Under the pieces are notes generated by a model. The model searched no databases, had not been told where the DNA came from, and saw nothing but the letters and a program-made list of their open reading frames with translations. The translations under genes were made by a program, and so were the position numbers. Of a stretch of DNA of 64,000 nt, positions 1-12,435 are shown piece by piece; within the stretch, counting starts at the first letter, position 1; every line of letters begins with the position of its first letter. The DNA comes from Dimorphilus gyrociliatus (Eukaryota; Annelida; Polychaeta; Dinophilidae). The DNA lies in the NCBI GenBank assembly GCA_904063045.1, contig CAJFCJ010000019.1:982570-1046569 (forward strand), read 5' to 3'.

Positions 1-3000
1 TGAGTTTACATACGTTACACCTACCTGACCAATTATTAAGAAATTAGCTTAGAAAAGCGCCATCTGTCTTTTCTACAACTTCACAACCTTTAACAAGCTA
101 AAAAGTATCTATAAATACATCAGAATAGCTAATGAGAATTTAAATAAAAGGGTAAACGAAACACTTTTTTCTCCCTCTCTCTCTTTCTCTCTCTCGCAAC
201 CATACTCCTCATTCACCCCTCCTTCTTCTCCTCCCCTAAAAGGGAGATTAAAGGCTACTTAAAGAATGATATGGCAATAGCAATTTATGACTTAGCAATT
301 AAAGGAAACTGATTTTTCTCTTTCCTCTTTTGAGCCCTTCTCCTACAAGGGCTTTAATTTCCATTCATTCTATTAAGATGTGTTAAAGTTTAACGATATC
401 TTTATTTGTTGTATACGTAAACAAGTTCTATTTAAATGATAAATCAATATAATAATATATTGGTTGGACCTAAATTAAGCCAAATACTAATACAAGTAAT
501 AAAAAATACTATTTATATTTATCAATAATACGAATGATAGGTTCATTTTTTCAAAGAAATGTTATTTCCTTCAACCTTCAACCACTACCCTCCTTCCCTC
601 TCTTCCTCGCTTTTCTCTCTCTCTCTCTTTCTCCCTCTCTCTATCAACTCCCTTTCCCCTTTTAAAGATTCATTACTAGGGAAAAAAAGGAAAAAAATTA
701 GTGTTTCTTTATAGAATAATGAATGTAATTATATTAGTTATGAATGACCTATATAAAATAAAATCGAAGAATAACTTATTTCTAATTAAAAATTGACTAT
801 TATCCACCGAATGGTGGCGCAACGACAACTCTTATATATATACAAGCCAAAAGTTTACATTGCAACATTTTTAGCGTCTTCTTCTATCAACACCTTTTAC
901 AAACTGATCCCTTTCCCATCCATCCCCTACCTTCAAGGTTGGTAAGTAGATAATATACATCAAGTATTGTTAATTATTGATATTGAAATTGTTACTTAGC
1001 TGCTTAAATTAACTTGAATAATTAATAATTAGAGAAATTTTTTTCGTTTGTCTTTGAAGAAATTAAAGTGTTTGTATTAGAAAAGCATAAGATAATCTAT
1101 TAGTGTCTTCTTATAACTTTACTAATCTCCTAAGGACAAAAATACATTAAGACATCCTCTATTTTTGCTTTCTTCTTTTGCTATCTGTATTCTGTATTCA
1201 TAGGCTTTAATTGATAAATTTTCACCTAATTCTGGTTGTACCATTTGGAAAATCATCCAAAATTAAACCCATCGAGCCGAAAAATAATAAGTAGGGCAAT
1301 ATAGGCTTGAATTTCCAGACGCTTCATCAATCCTTTGGTAGAGTTAAAGGTTCGATAAGGAAATTTACACTTTACGCTTCGGCAGAGCCAACTTCCGCCG
1401 TACAACTGCCAACGCTTTTCAAGAATACAAGGGACGATTGTAAAAGACCTAACAGCAGGACAATAACTAGCATTTTCCTTAGCAAGACAAATCAGCATGG
1501 AGCTTAACTTTAGTCAAAACTAGTCTCTATATTAGGGGCTTGTAAATTACAGCTATTTATGGGAATTTGAGCATAAGTTCGCTCTTTAATTTCAATTTTA
1601 TTCATACTATAATCAACTTTTTATTCACTTCTTCTTTCCAATATGGACGATATGAAAAATAATGTTTAACTGTATCAGCTTATTCAATAGATAACTTTGA
1701 ATAATAATATAATAGATGAATAAAAACAAAGATTAATATAGATATTATAAACTGGTAACGCTCGCTTGATGCGGTATATTCGTTGAAAGAAAAAAAACCG
1801 ATTAAAGGATTTAAAACAATAATTGATAAGGATATCCGTAATATTCTTTTAATATATGAAACAGAAATAGCTAAATATATATTGTTTTTCTATATAAATA
1901 GAAAGATACTCTATATTTTTAGTATATAAGTTAACTAGTTCTGATATAACGTTAGCCAGTACCAACATTAAGTGCCTTTTATTGTAACGGTTGAGAGTTA
2001 TACTAATGAAATCATAGGCCTTTTAGACAAAATTTTTTACTAAATCGATAAACCATCCTGTTGGGAGGATAGGATGGTTGATCGTTACGTTCTATTTACT
2101 TTTTTTTATGAATAGAGCTGTTACTATAGGTAAACATGGTAAAAAAAGAGTAAGTGTAAAATTTTACAAAAATATACGCGAGCGAAAGAGCAAAGAGAGG
2201 AAGGGAGAGAGAGAGAGCGAAATAGATAGAGAGAAAGAAAGATAGAAAGAAAGAGAGAGAAAGAGAAGGAGAGAGAGAGAGAGAGAGAGATGACTCACGA
2301 CGTTAAGTAGAGAGAATAAATGACTATAATGTCTAGTAGTTGTAAAGGTGGAAGAGGCTTGTTTCTGTTATTTTCTTTAATAATTTCTTACTTTGTAAAA
2401 TGTCATTTTGGACAGGTATGGAGGAAGTTTCATCAGTTTTCCTTTTTATACTCATACTGCTTACGTTTAAGAATGTTCTATCAACCTTTTATCTTTATTA
2501 TTATTAATATTATTTTTAAAGGATGTTAATTAAGAACTGCGCTCATAAATATCTTAAGATTTAGGCAAACGTCTTCGTATTTAAATTGTTGTTTGTTTAT
2601 GATTCTGCGCAACAGCTTTATCGATGGGTGAAAGATAAAGTAGTTAGTTAGGCTACAACCGTCTAAATCAAATATCCTCATTCTATTCATGAAGACGCCA
2701 ATAGCTATTTGGGATACTATTTAGGAAACAATATGTTGTACGTTAGAAATACAGTAGTTTCCATAATTAGTGCGAGTCTGTTAATTGGTTTTAAGTGAAT
2801 ATCCTTGAGATAAGCTCTGTCTGTAGGAGATAATTACTAAATATGAGACAATAAATAGTCATCATTTTCAAACGGGCTAGTCGACGTCATACAAAACCTA
2901 ATTCGCGACAACGCATTAGACGTCAAAGCACCAAAGTCCCGGGGAATTTTCCCTTAGCTAGTATACCAAGTATATAGAAGCGACCGGGCGTCTACCAAGT

Positions 3001-3252
3001 AAACATAAGCGCGCCAGGGAAAATCATGACCTTTTACGTCTTATTACACAGCGTGACTTTTTTTCTTGCCTCTGTTCTCCGTCCCTCTATCAATCTGCTT
3101 TCTCAATTTATATGCCTGTTTTCTAGCTCTCTCTCTATCTATCTATCTCTCTTTCTTTCTCTCTATCTTTCTCCTTTTTCTTCCTCTTCTTCTTTTTTCC
3201 TCTCTAACAAAATGCTCTTTTTTGTATTAGACAATAGGAGAAACAAAATGAC
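1..3252. other. Non-coding 5' flank, CT/GA-rich
   Basis: I see no convincing gene here. The stretch is AT-rich with polypyrimidine tracts (about 172-195 and 600-655) and a purine tract (about 2176-2290). Short ORFs at 1253-1507 run on both strands over the same bases and show no domain. An inverted repeat lies at 2046-2084. Two GACGTC palindromes (2883-2888, 2919-2924), the core of a CRE-like site, sit in a locally GC-richer block about 330 bp before the first gene and may belong to its promoter. Confidence 0.6.
2046..2084. repeat. Inverted repeat / hairpin
   Basis: AACCATCC (2051-2058) is repeated inverted as GGATGGTT (2072-2079), a perfect 8-bp arm around a 13-nt spacer. The arms extend to CGAT/ATCG (2046-2049 and 2081-2084) across one mismatch. 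No gene is adjacent and its role is unknown. Confidence 0.6.
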
Positions 3253-3769
3253 ATGACGAATAGGACGACTACTCCCGCCAGGACGACTACTCTACCGTTT
3301 CTAATCTATGATCCCTGGACTGGAATAAGGACTGCTTTGGCTCTTGGTTCCTTCCTACTTCTAATTACAGGCAAGGATACATCATATTATATACATAGAC
3401 TTTTTAGATCGTGTTCACATAGCGCCTTCTACGATAAGGCTCTTTAAAAATCATCAACTAGAGGGCAGTTTTCACATATCAGAGAAGGTCCTCGTCGTTA
3501 AAAAGAAATTTTCTCGCACTTCCGCAGGTTACATAGCGTATAAGAGCCTAAGGCGGGACGATGACCAACAGGAGGATAAATATTTACAATACTACAGGAG
3601 AAAATATAGAATTGTCGCTCATGCTCAAGCAAAGGCCTTATCAATGCCACTAAGGAAACCGGAAGCGAAAGAGACGACGGTAAACTGGATTAAAAATCAA
3701 TCGGACGCTGCTCCGCGTCGAGCTTGGTCTACTCAACAGGGGCATCCTTCAGAACAAGTTGCTAAATAG
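3253..3769 (+). CDS. Small single-pass membrane protein, 119 aa, unknown family
   Basis: Two exons, 3253-3370 and 3528-3769, join in phase (118 + 242 nt = 120 codons with stop). The intron starts with GC after CAG (CAG/GCAAGG) and ends TCCGCAG, a GC-AG intron; no GT donor gives an open reading frame. The product has a short Thr-rich N-terminus with one N-R-T sequon, a hydrophobic segment at roughly residues 24-45, then a basic, hydrophilic tail of about 75 residues. There is no cleavable signal peptide, so an N-out, C-in single-pass topology is likely. Base composition rises in GC over both exons compared with the flanks, which supports coding. I do not recognise the family. Confidence 0.6.
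3371..3527 (+). other. GC-AG intron
   Basis: This is the intron of the small membrane-protein gene. The donor context CAG/GCAAGG is the usual form of rare GC-AG introns, and the acceptor is TCCGCAG. Splicing here restores one 120-codon frame; reading through stops at 3445-3447. Confidence 0.55.
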
Positions 3770-4261
3770 CCTCCTCATATATTTATTCAAATAGAAAGAG
3801 AAGAAAGTCTTTCATAACATATTTAGAGAGAACAAAATTAATAAGGCTTTCTTACTATTAGCATTTAAAAGTAGAAAGTCGGCTTTAAAACGGGTGTGAG
3901 CCGTATTTCGTAAGCATTATAGGGTAAAATTAGAACACTAGAGGTTCCATTAAGTAGCTTAAATAAGCAAAATAAAGGTCTTTTCGAAAAAGTTCGTGTC
4001 CTACTCGCAGATAGTTTCAAAACGGATATATTCCGTTTCATCTACAGGATATCATTAGTTACAACGGTATCGTTTAACAGAATCTGTTTTATATTATTAA
4101 TAACATAAGTTAATTAGGATTAACAATTAATTTAGGCCTTAGGGATATTTGTTGCGTTTATTAGGTTAACTATAGCTAAGTTTATCATTTCAAGTTGGGA
4201 AACATTTATACTATTTTCCATTGACAATTTAAATATTTTAATCAATTTAACGTTTATTCTC

Positions 4262-4397
<136 letters not shown>

Positions 4398-4530
4398 TTA
4401 TTTTTTTCTATTTCTCTTTTCTTCTCCCCTTTTTTTATTACTAAGCAAACTATTTACCAAAAGTAATAACAAAAAAAAGGTAAAAGGAAATAGATTATTG
4501 CGACAGTCTGAAAGATGCCCCACATTCTAG

Positions 4531-4775
4531 GCGAATTGTCCGTGTCAAAGTAAAACGAGCCCCGGTAAATCGCTGACTGAAAACACCGAAAGCGAAAGCC
4601 AAATATTGCGCTGCATTGACAGTGACGATGAGTTTAAGGTAAACCAACCAGATAACTTGCATAACGTTCTTATACACGAGGAAAAAACGCAAGATGGCGC
4701 TATGAGCCAGGAGGAAGAACTTCAACATTTGTGTTCATTCGGTAGTCCAAGGCGTCAAATAGAAACATTAATATA
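4531..4775 (+). CDS. Possible orphan terminal exon
   Basis: After a possible acceptor CATTCTAG, an 81-codon frame runs open to a TAA at 4773-4775. It encodes an acidic, Ser/Glu/Gln-rich segment with the wording of coding DNA and no homopolymers, but it has no initiator at its 5' end and no clear partner exon. It could be an alternative 3' exon of the membrane-protein gene at 3253-3769, or chance. The antisense frame across it (4495-4728) is hydrophobic and looks like a shadow. Confidence 0.25.
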
Positions 4776-7034
4776 AGAATTTACAGAAAAGCAAAATGAG
4801 AAAAGACAATAGGTGACTACGGACCAAAGTAGAAGAAAGAAAGATGTACTTTTGTTTTTTATCCTAAGAAGATTAAATGTATAGTTCTTTTTGGGAAGGA
4901 AATTCTAAAGAAGATGATGAAGAAGAAGAGAAATGATAAAAGGAAAAAAAAAACAAACGAAGGAACCTTTTTAAAAATATCAAAAAATCTACAACAAGAA
5001 CAAACATTTTGACTATTTAATAGACATTTTTTCATATTGGGTAGCATAGCGGAAAATCGCTAACAAAAACTGCAATACAAACCGGTTATTATCTGCAACC
5101 ATAGTTGAATAAATAATTTAAATATATTCCGCCAATCAAAAAAAAGATATAGAAATAAGGAAAAATAAAAAAACAGATATATCGATTCAACGACAACCGA
5201 TTTTTCCGGTTAAAAAATTCTTAATTTTTGAGTTAAACGCACGCGTCAAAAAGAGCTAATTGATACACGACTCCCTTTTATCGAACGATTATCGATTTCA
5301 CTTTTTGATCGAATTACTATAAAAGTCTCGTTTAAAGAGTTGAAAGAGTTTAGACGATAACCTAGCTCATACTCCTGGATTTTAAAAGTTAACGGTAGAA
5401 ATTTTTATTATTATTACTATTTATCCTCTTCTCACTTCATCTTCTCTCTACGATAAAGTATAGTATAAAACTTCTGTCAAAGTTGTATACTGTACATTTC
5501 AAAGAGAAATAGAGATAATAACGAAGACAACTGATGATAAGAAGTATATTATATTCGTATTAACAACAACAAAAAAAAAAGTTATGACAGATTAAGTAAA
5601 ATCAGCAGAAAAATATAAATAGGCATTATTTAATAATCTTCATTTTATGATTGAATTTTTAAGTGAACAGACAAGGGAAGAAAGAGTAGTTAAAATTATA
5701 TATGAACAAGACTGAAAGAGTAAACAGTTTACTGTGGGCGGATTAGAAAGAAAGGAGAACTTGGTACGTTACCTTCTCTCTCTCTCTCTCTCTTTCTATT
5801 TCTCTCTTTTACAGTTAAAAGAGAAATATAATCAGTTATAATTACAACACCATTCGTTCTACTAGTATAATCGGAATGGAATTCGAAATTCAATATCAAG
5901 TGAGTAGGTTTTTTCTAGTTTATTCGCCAAAAAAAACCAATTTTATAAAGATCTATAAACTTTATATCATAATGTTAGCTTTTTTAATGAACTGTACGAA
6001 ATGACTTATGTCATATCGAAAAAAGAATTTCAAAACTTTAGTTTTCTTACTTCTTCTTCTCTAGTTTTTTTTTTAAATCTAATGTAGGCCTGATAAAAGA
6101 GAGATAAGACGAACAAATATGTCGATTATACTGAAGCATATGTAAAGATTACCAAGTACTTTCCTTCCCAAAAAAAAAAAAAAATCAATGTATTTCGTAA
6201 TCGGTTGTCTCTTCGTAGTTTACATTTTACCGATTAGTACAAACAGTATTATACCACTTTTTTATTATCTTTCTCTCTCTCTCTCTGTTTTTATTCAGTT
6301 TGATCCAATAAAGAATATTTTTTGTTTTTAATCCTACATGACAACTTATGGTGTTTTCTCTCTTCCCTTTATTTTTCTTTCATTCTTTCTTTCTTTCTCT
6401 TTCTATTTAGGCTTGGTAAATCGTATATTGTATAAGGAACTTATTTATACGTGTGTATCATATATAGTATAAGTATTATTATATTAATTTGATAGTCGAA
6501 TTGAATAGGAGATCGAATATTTACAGTTTTGTTGAGTATGAATATCACCTGGATAATTTCGATACCCAACCGGAACGATATAACGAATGTCGTTTCTTAT
6601 AATTACAACGCAAATTTTGTATATTGAAATATCAACCATTCATAAAGTATTTTCCAGTCAAAGGCGTCTATTGAACGCCTCCAACTAGCACAATAGAAGG
6701 CCAACAACAGGCCTTCTATCGGATCGAAGTAAAACTATATAATATTCCTTTCCTAGTGCAATAGTTTAGTTGGTCTTTTGCAGTTAGCATTTCCGTTTTC
6801 TCGTTATCTGAAGGTGTTGATTGGTTTTCTTGAGATTTCAATTCAATCTCCGCCCCCTTTGGCTAATCTACTTTTCCAAGAGGGCGGTCTCATTGTCATT
6901 AATTCTTCTTTTGTAATGAATGAAGAAATTGGAAAAAAAAAGTGGTTAGCAGTTTGGGATTAGCGTGAGAAAAAGTCTTCTCGCCTTTGATTATTGATCG
7001 AATAAGTTTTATTATCACGTTTATCTATAATAAT
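4776..7034. other. Intergenic, AT-rich
   Basis: No gene seen. It contains short CT tracts (about 5772-5812 and 6270-6290), poly-A runs, and a pair of tandem hairpins at 6662-6719, which lie about 320 bp upstream of the next gene's ATG. An ORF at 6778-6963 begins at a non-ATG codon and is probably 5' untranslated or promoter DNA. Confidence 0.6.
6662..6719. repeat. Two tandem perfect hairpins
   Basis: Hairpin one has 6-bp arms AGGCGT (6662-6667) and ACGCCT (6675-6680). Hairpin two has perfect 10-bp arms ATAGAAGGCC (6693-6702) and GGCCTTCTAT (6710-6719). Both loops are 7 nt. They are GC-rich islands within AT-rich DNA. Confidence 0.75.
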
Positions 7035-10000
7035 ATGAAGTACTCGTTCAATAACTCGACTACTTTCGACATGGCTTGTTCGCTAACCGATACGGGTATT
7101 GTGGAGGATATTCATAGTACGAACTCAACTCCTCGTGTTCGACAGGTATCGAAACGGAAAGAAACTGGAATATCCTCCAGCAAATGGACTAATATTGCAA
7201 CTAGCGTCGATGCAAAGACCGTTAAACTACCTAGGATAATTGTTAGGGATGTAAGCGGAAGAATATTGGATACCGAAACATCCTATCAAAAAGCCATCGC
7301 AGAAGCCCGTTATAGGATCAGTGTAGGAGATTGTGTTCCTCCCGATCCCGAACAGTGGAGACTTCCGAATGGACCATTACCAGCCAGACCCGACTACACT
7401 AGGAAATGCCCTCCCCTACTTCGACCACAATGGAGAAATTTTCAAGATTTAAAGAAAAGAGAATTACAATTGTCTTTACCAGACAATTTTAAGGTAACGA
7501 TATTAATTAATTCAAATTGTTCTATAATCCATCATTAATTTTATTAATACGCTAGTCAAGAGCTAATTAATCCGGTTTATACTTTCCTTCTAGCTACAAT
7601 AACAGGTTTTGAATTAGAGGAAGCAATTATTAATGTAGAATATAGGACTAAGATTATTGCTATGTACCAAACCTGATTCATATTACGTTGAATGGATTAA
7701 TCGATTATTGTTTAATTAACAGTGAGGTGATAAGTCGTTTAGATTAAAAATTAAAATCTAATATACGTTGCAAAGTATATGAAGAATTTTATATAAAATT
7801 CTTTTCATTGTATATATCACTAACAACTTCCACGGAAGTCGAATGAATACTCTCTATTTATATAGTATATGAACCTATTTAGTATATATTGTTATTAGTT
7901 TTATATATAGTATAAAGATATATATATTAATATACTGTATATAAACACAAGATTTGACCCTTTATTGTCGTATTATGTTCAACAATACCGTAATTTTTGA
8001 GATTAAGTCAATTGTAAAGAATCAGTTGGTTTTAATATAAATACACTGTATCTAGGTTAAATAATGAAGAGGAGAATAGCGACGAAATATCAAAAAATAC
8101 CTAAAATAGACTATATTTTCATCAATTTAAATAATGAATTCAACGATCAGGTTAATTTTCTATTTATATTCTACAGATTAATTTAAATTAACCAGCTTCG
8201 ATAGTCTCTAAATCCTTTTTGTAAACTTTTAATAGAACAGCGTATTTTGTTCTCTTCCACCATTTTAGTTTTATGTTTTTTTTATTAAAAAAAACACACA
8301 CACACACACACATTCACATAAAAAACGAAAATGATCTGTTCCTAATAATTATTGATTGAATAAACTGATAATTCTATTATCACATAGGAATCTTTAAGGT
8401 CTGATGAATATGAAGATCCTATTATTCAAAGGTACGTTATAGTTTTTGCTTAATCTTTTCTATATTGTTATTAATATTGATATCTCACTATGCTGTTTTT
8501 TAGAATATCTGTGGAGGATGGTGAATCACTTCCAGTTTTAGCTAACATTGAATGGTTAAGAAGATATCTTCGCGATCCTAAGGGACAGGGGCACTATGAT
8601 CCAACATTCCTACCCTTCGTTGGCTTGGCTCCGACGGAAGAGAGATCGTTGCTCGAAACGGAAAGGAGGGAGCCCGATCTACCAATGCCAAAATTCTGTT
8701 ACGGGTGCCGAAGAACAGGTCTTTGTTATGGGTGTGAAAAAGGCTTCCATCCGCAGTAAATGCTTCTTTTATTTTAGATATAATTCAATACCTAATTAAT
8801 TAGTAGGTTAGATAGGTAAAAAGAATAAAGTATTATATCTATATATATTACTCATGAGGGAGAGAGAACTCTTCTCATAAATTTATAAAATATTTCATTC
8901 ACGTTTTCAAAAGCTGTTAATATTTATAGATTTTTTGAGAACAAGGATATTTAAATTTATCATTTAAGAACAATGTAATTATCTATTCTTTTATCTTTTT
9001 CTTTTTAGCGTACACTCTGATCGCCCTGTTCGAACTGGAGGAGGTTTTACATATTTTAAAAGAGACGTTCCTTCATCCGAATTGACTGGAAGGAATCCCC
9101 TCTATTGGAAAGTTGCTTATGGCCCTCCGCCTATGTATGTTTTCTACGACGGTTAGTTGAAAGTTGTTAAATTATTAATAAGTGACATTCTTTATCTATT
9201 CTAAAAATCTAAGAATTTTCTATTGTGTTTTCGCCCCCTCTTCCCTACGTTCAAGATAAGAGAAGAGTACAGGAAAACATCGATGAATTCAATAGTAGAA
9301 TGTCTCTACGAACAAGAAGAATTGAAGAGGAATCACCGCTACTGACAAGATCGGATATGAGGGCTCCAAGTCCTGAAGACTCCTACGAAGAATATACTGA
9401 TAGGGATTCGGGAAAAGGAACAACTCTAGACGAAATTAATAACAAAAGCTTGGATAAGGATAGTAATTCGACATGTAAGTATGATATACAGTCTATATAA
9501 TTGTCCTGTTCAGAAAGTATAACTTGAAGTTAAAGAGCCTATTATTGATATTTTTGTCGATAATAGGAGGAGCTGAGACTTTTCTCTCTTTCTATTTTAT
9601 CGTATAAAGAGATCAATTTATTACTCCTACCTATCCAATCAAACATTCCTTTTTTTCTTGTATGCTTATTTTTAACTAAAAAACATAGACATATCTTTGT
9701 AAATGACACCGTGCAAATATTATATTTATCTTTTGCTTTACTATGTATAAAAAAGAAGAACGAATTTATTAAATTACAATATAAGGTCTTTTAAAAGTAA
9801 TCAAACATAATTAACTAATCCCTTTTTGTAATATTATTATTTACTTTTATGGCTTTTCTATATTCTTTCTTCTTGTTTTTAATCTATCTCCATCTTTTCT
9901 ATTTCTTCGTTTTGTCTATAATTATATATAAATCCATTCACTTTACATTATACGTTGTCTCTTTTTTTTTCACAGTCCGACTAGGCCCAATTTCTCAAGG

Positions 10001-12397
10001 TATTAAAGGTAAAAATCATAAAATAATACGAACAAGGGAATTTATATAATTGTTATACTTTGGCTTTTCACTGCTTTATTAAAATAAAGTGCCAGGCGTT
10101 CACGATGATGCTTCAGAAAGTGGTATTAGCGTCACTTCTCACCATCAAACTTCTCGATTACCGGTCTTGTCCGGTTCGTAATAGAAATTTCTGTTAAACG
10201 CTTGTTTAAATATTGATTATTGATTTTTTTTTCTTTTATTCTTTTAGAAGATAGAACCGAATCCGAAAGTGGTATTGATACAGGAAGGAGCGGAAAACAT
10301 TCTGGATTATACAAAGGTACATGACAAAAAGAGAAGGATAACAGTTAAACATTTAATATAGACAACAAAATTCTATCAATAATCATTTAACATCATTTCT
10401 CTTTTTTAGATATGTAAAGCGTTTTCTCTCTTTTATTATATCTTATTACGTTTCTCCTTTACAGCTCCTAAAGCTTTTACTCCGAAGAGGAATAATAGAA
10501 AGATTACATCGGGTCGTAGTCCATTTTCTGAAGAAAGAGATTTTAATTTCGAATATGGAGATGGTATTAAGATCAAGAAGAGTGATAAGGAAACTACGAA
10601 ATTCTTGGAAATCGACAGGGGTGATGACTCTTGGAATGTTGGTTCTAATTAAATATTTTTTTAATGTTTTCTTGATTTATATATGAAAGAAATGTTTCGT
10701 ATTAAACAGGAACCTAAAAAATTCGAGACTAAAAGTCGAGAATCAACATCAATAAGTACCGGCGAATCAAAACGGAAGAAGGAAGGAAAACATACTCCTC
10801 AAGTAAGCGACGAATCGGAAGACAGATCAAAAAGGTTTGTAAAGATAAAAAAACACCATAGATTAGCAGGATATCTCTTCGCTTTTATAAAGTAGATGGG
10901 GTTACTAGTAGTATTATACTCTAAGACCTAAGTAAAAGCAAAATAATAACAATTTATAATAGCTTCCTTCCAAAAATATTTTATAATAAAACTTTAAAGA
11001 ATAAGGCAAAACAAACTACTTAGAAGTAAAAAAGAGAGAGTTTTATGTGTATCGTATTCCTAAAATAATATTATTCCATATAGAATGAGTTAATTAGATA
11101 TTGAACAGAGTTCTTATAATATTTTCTTATATCTGCTAGAATAAAAAGGGACAGTCAACCATCACCTGTTAAATCGGATAGGCAACACTCAAAAGATGGT
11201 AAGTGATAGATTTTTTTATATATACTGTATATATTAATATATATTATAATTATATAATATTCAGTAATTTATAGATATCCACCTCTTTTATATTCCCTTT
11301 TAATCAATGATTATAATTCATCTTAAGGAAATTCGTTAATTAATCCAATAGTATTATTTTATAATGGTAACGTTCTCGTGTATTTTTATTATTAGTTCTT
11401 TTTTATTTGAAGTTCTTTCCTAAGCATTTTAATGAACATTCCTTGTAAACGTTTAAACTGAGATAATCGATTTTACATTGATTATTGGATAGCGTGCGAG
11501 AAATTCTTTTTTCGTTTTTGCGCCTCTCTTTCTCTTAGTTTTTATGGACGATTCGGACGTCTAATAGTTCAAACATTGTTTAGAAGTGGACAACTATTCG
11601 CGATCGAAGAGTAATCTTTCGCGATCGAGGAGTAGTATTAAGGATACCTCAAGCATTTTAAAACGTTCAAAAAGCGGAAATTCTGAAGATACTTTTATAA
11701 AAACATCTCAGGAAGGACGCCCAAAAAAATCGGGCGGTGATAGTGGTGGTAAAAGCGTTGAATTTCGAGGTGATTTTATTCAGCTGTTGTTTGTACTCTT
11801 TTTTTCCAGTGCTCCGGATTGTTTTTTTTTTCCTCTTCTATATTTTAATTCATTACTCTTTTCATCAATTTTTCCATCTTGAAGTGGCTTTAAAACATTA
11901 TTTTACACTTTAACATTTTTATAATCAAATTTTTGTTCTAAAAAAAGAACGTTCCATTTTCGTAAACGAATCTTAAAAAATTTTCGTAAAAAAAAAAGAA
12001 AAGAAAGCGAGCGATATTAGCAAATTACTATTTTAACTAGAAGTTTGATAATATTTAATGATTATTGTTGATTTTAAGCTTTCTCTCTTTACATTAAAAA
12101 TATTTTAAAATTACTATTAATATTTATTTATTTAAAACAAAATAGAAAGGAAAGAGAAACATAAAGATCTATTTTCATATTAATTTTTAAAGATTACTTT
12201 TAGAAAAAAGCAGAACTTTTCATTTTTAATAACATTATAAAATATTTTTCTTTGTTTTCGGTTTGCTATATAAATGAAAAGAGTTATTATTATTTATGCA
12301 AAAGATTATATGATTTGATGGTGTGGTTGTTTACATTATGATATTACTTCCCTTCTCTTTACGATTAATATTATGACAATTGTTATGGAGACGATTT

Positions 12398-12435
<38 letters not shown>

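Noticed and set aside
1253-1507. Overlapping 81-codon (-) and 66-codon (+) ORFs
   Set aside because: They occupy the same bases on opposite strands, have no domain and no splice partners.
2320-2529. 69-codon ORF after the GA tract
   Set aside because: Phe/Ile/Ser-rich AT-noise composition, no neighbour exons.
3026-3256. 76-codon Ser/Leu/Phe-rich ORF
   Set aside because: Most of it is a translated CT/TC repeat; it overlaps the likely 5' UTR of the 3253 gene.
6778-6963. 61-codon ORF before the 28-exon gene
   Set aside because: No ATG start, and a poly-Lys run; more likely untranslated leader or promoter.
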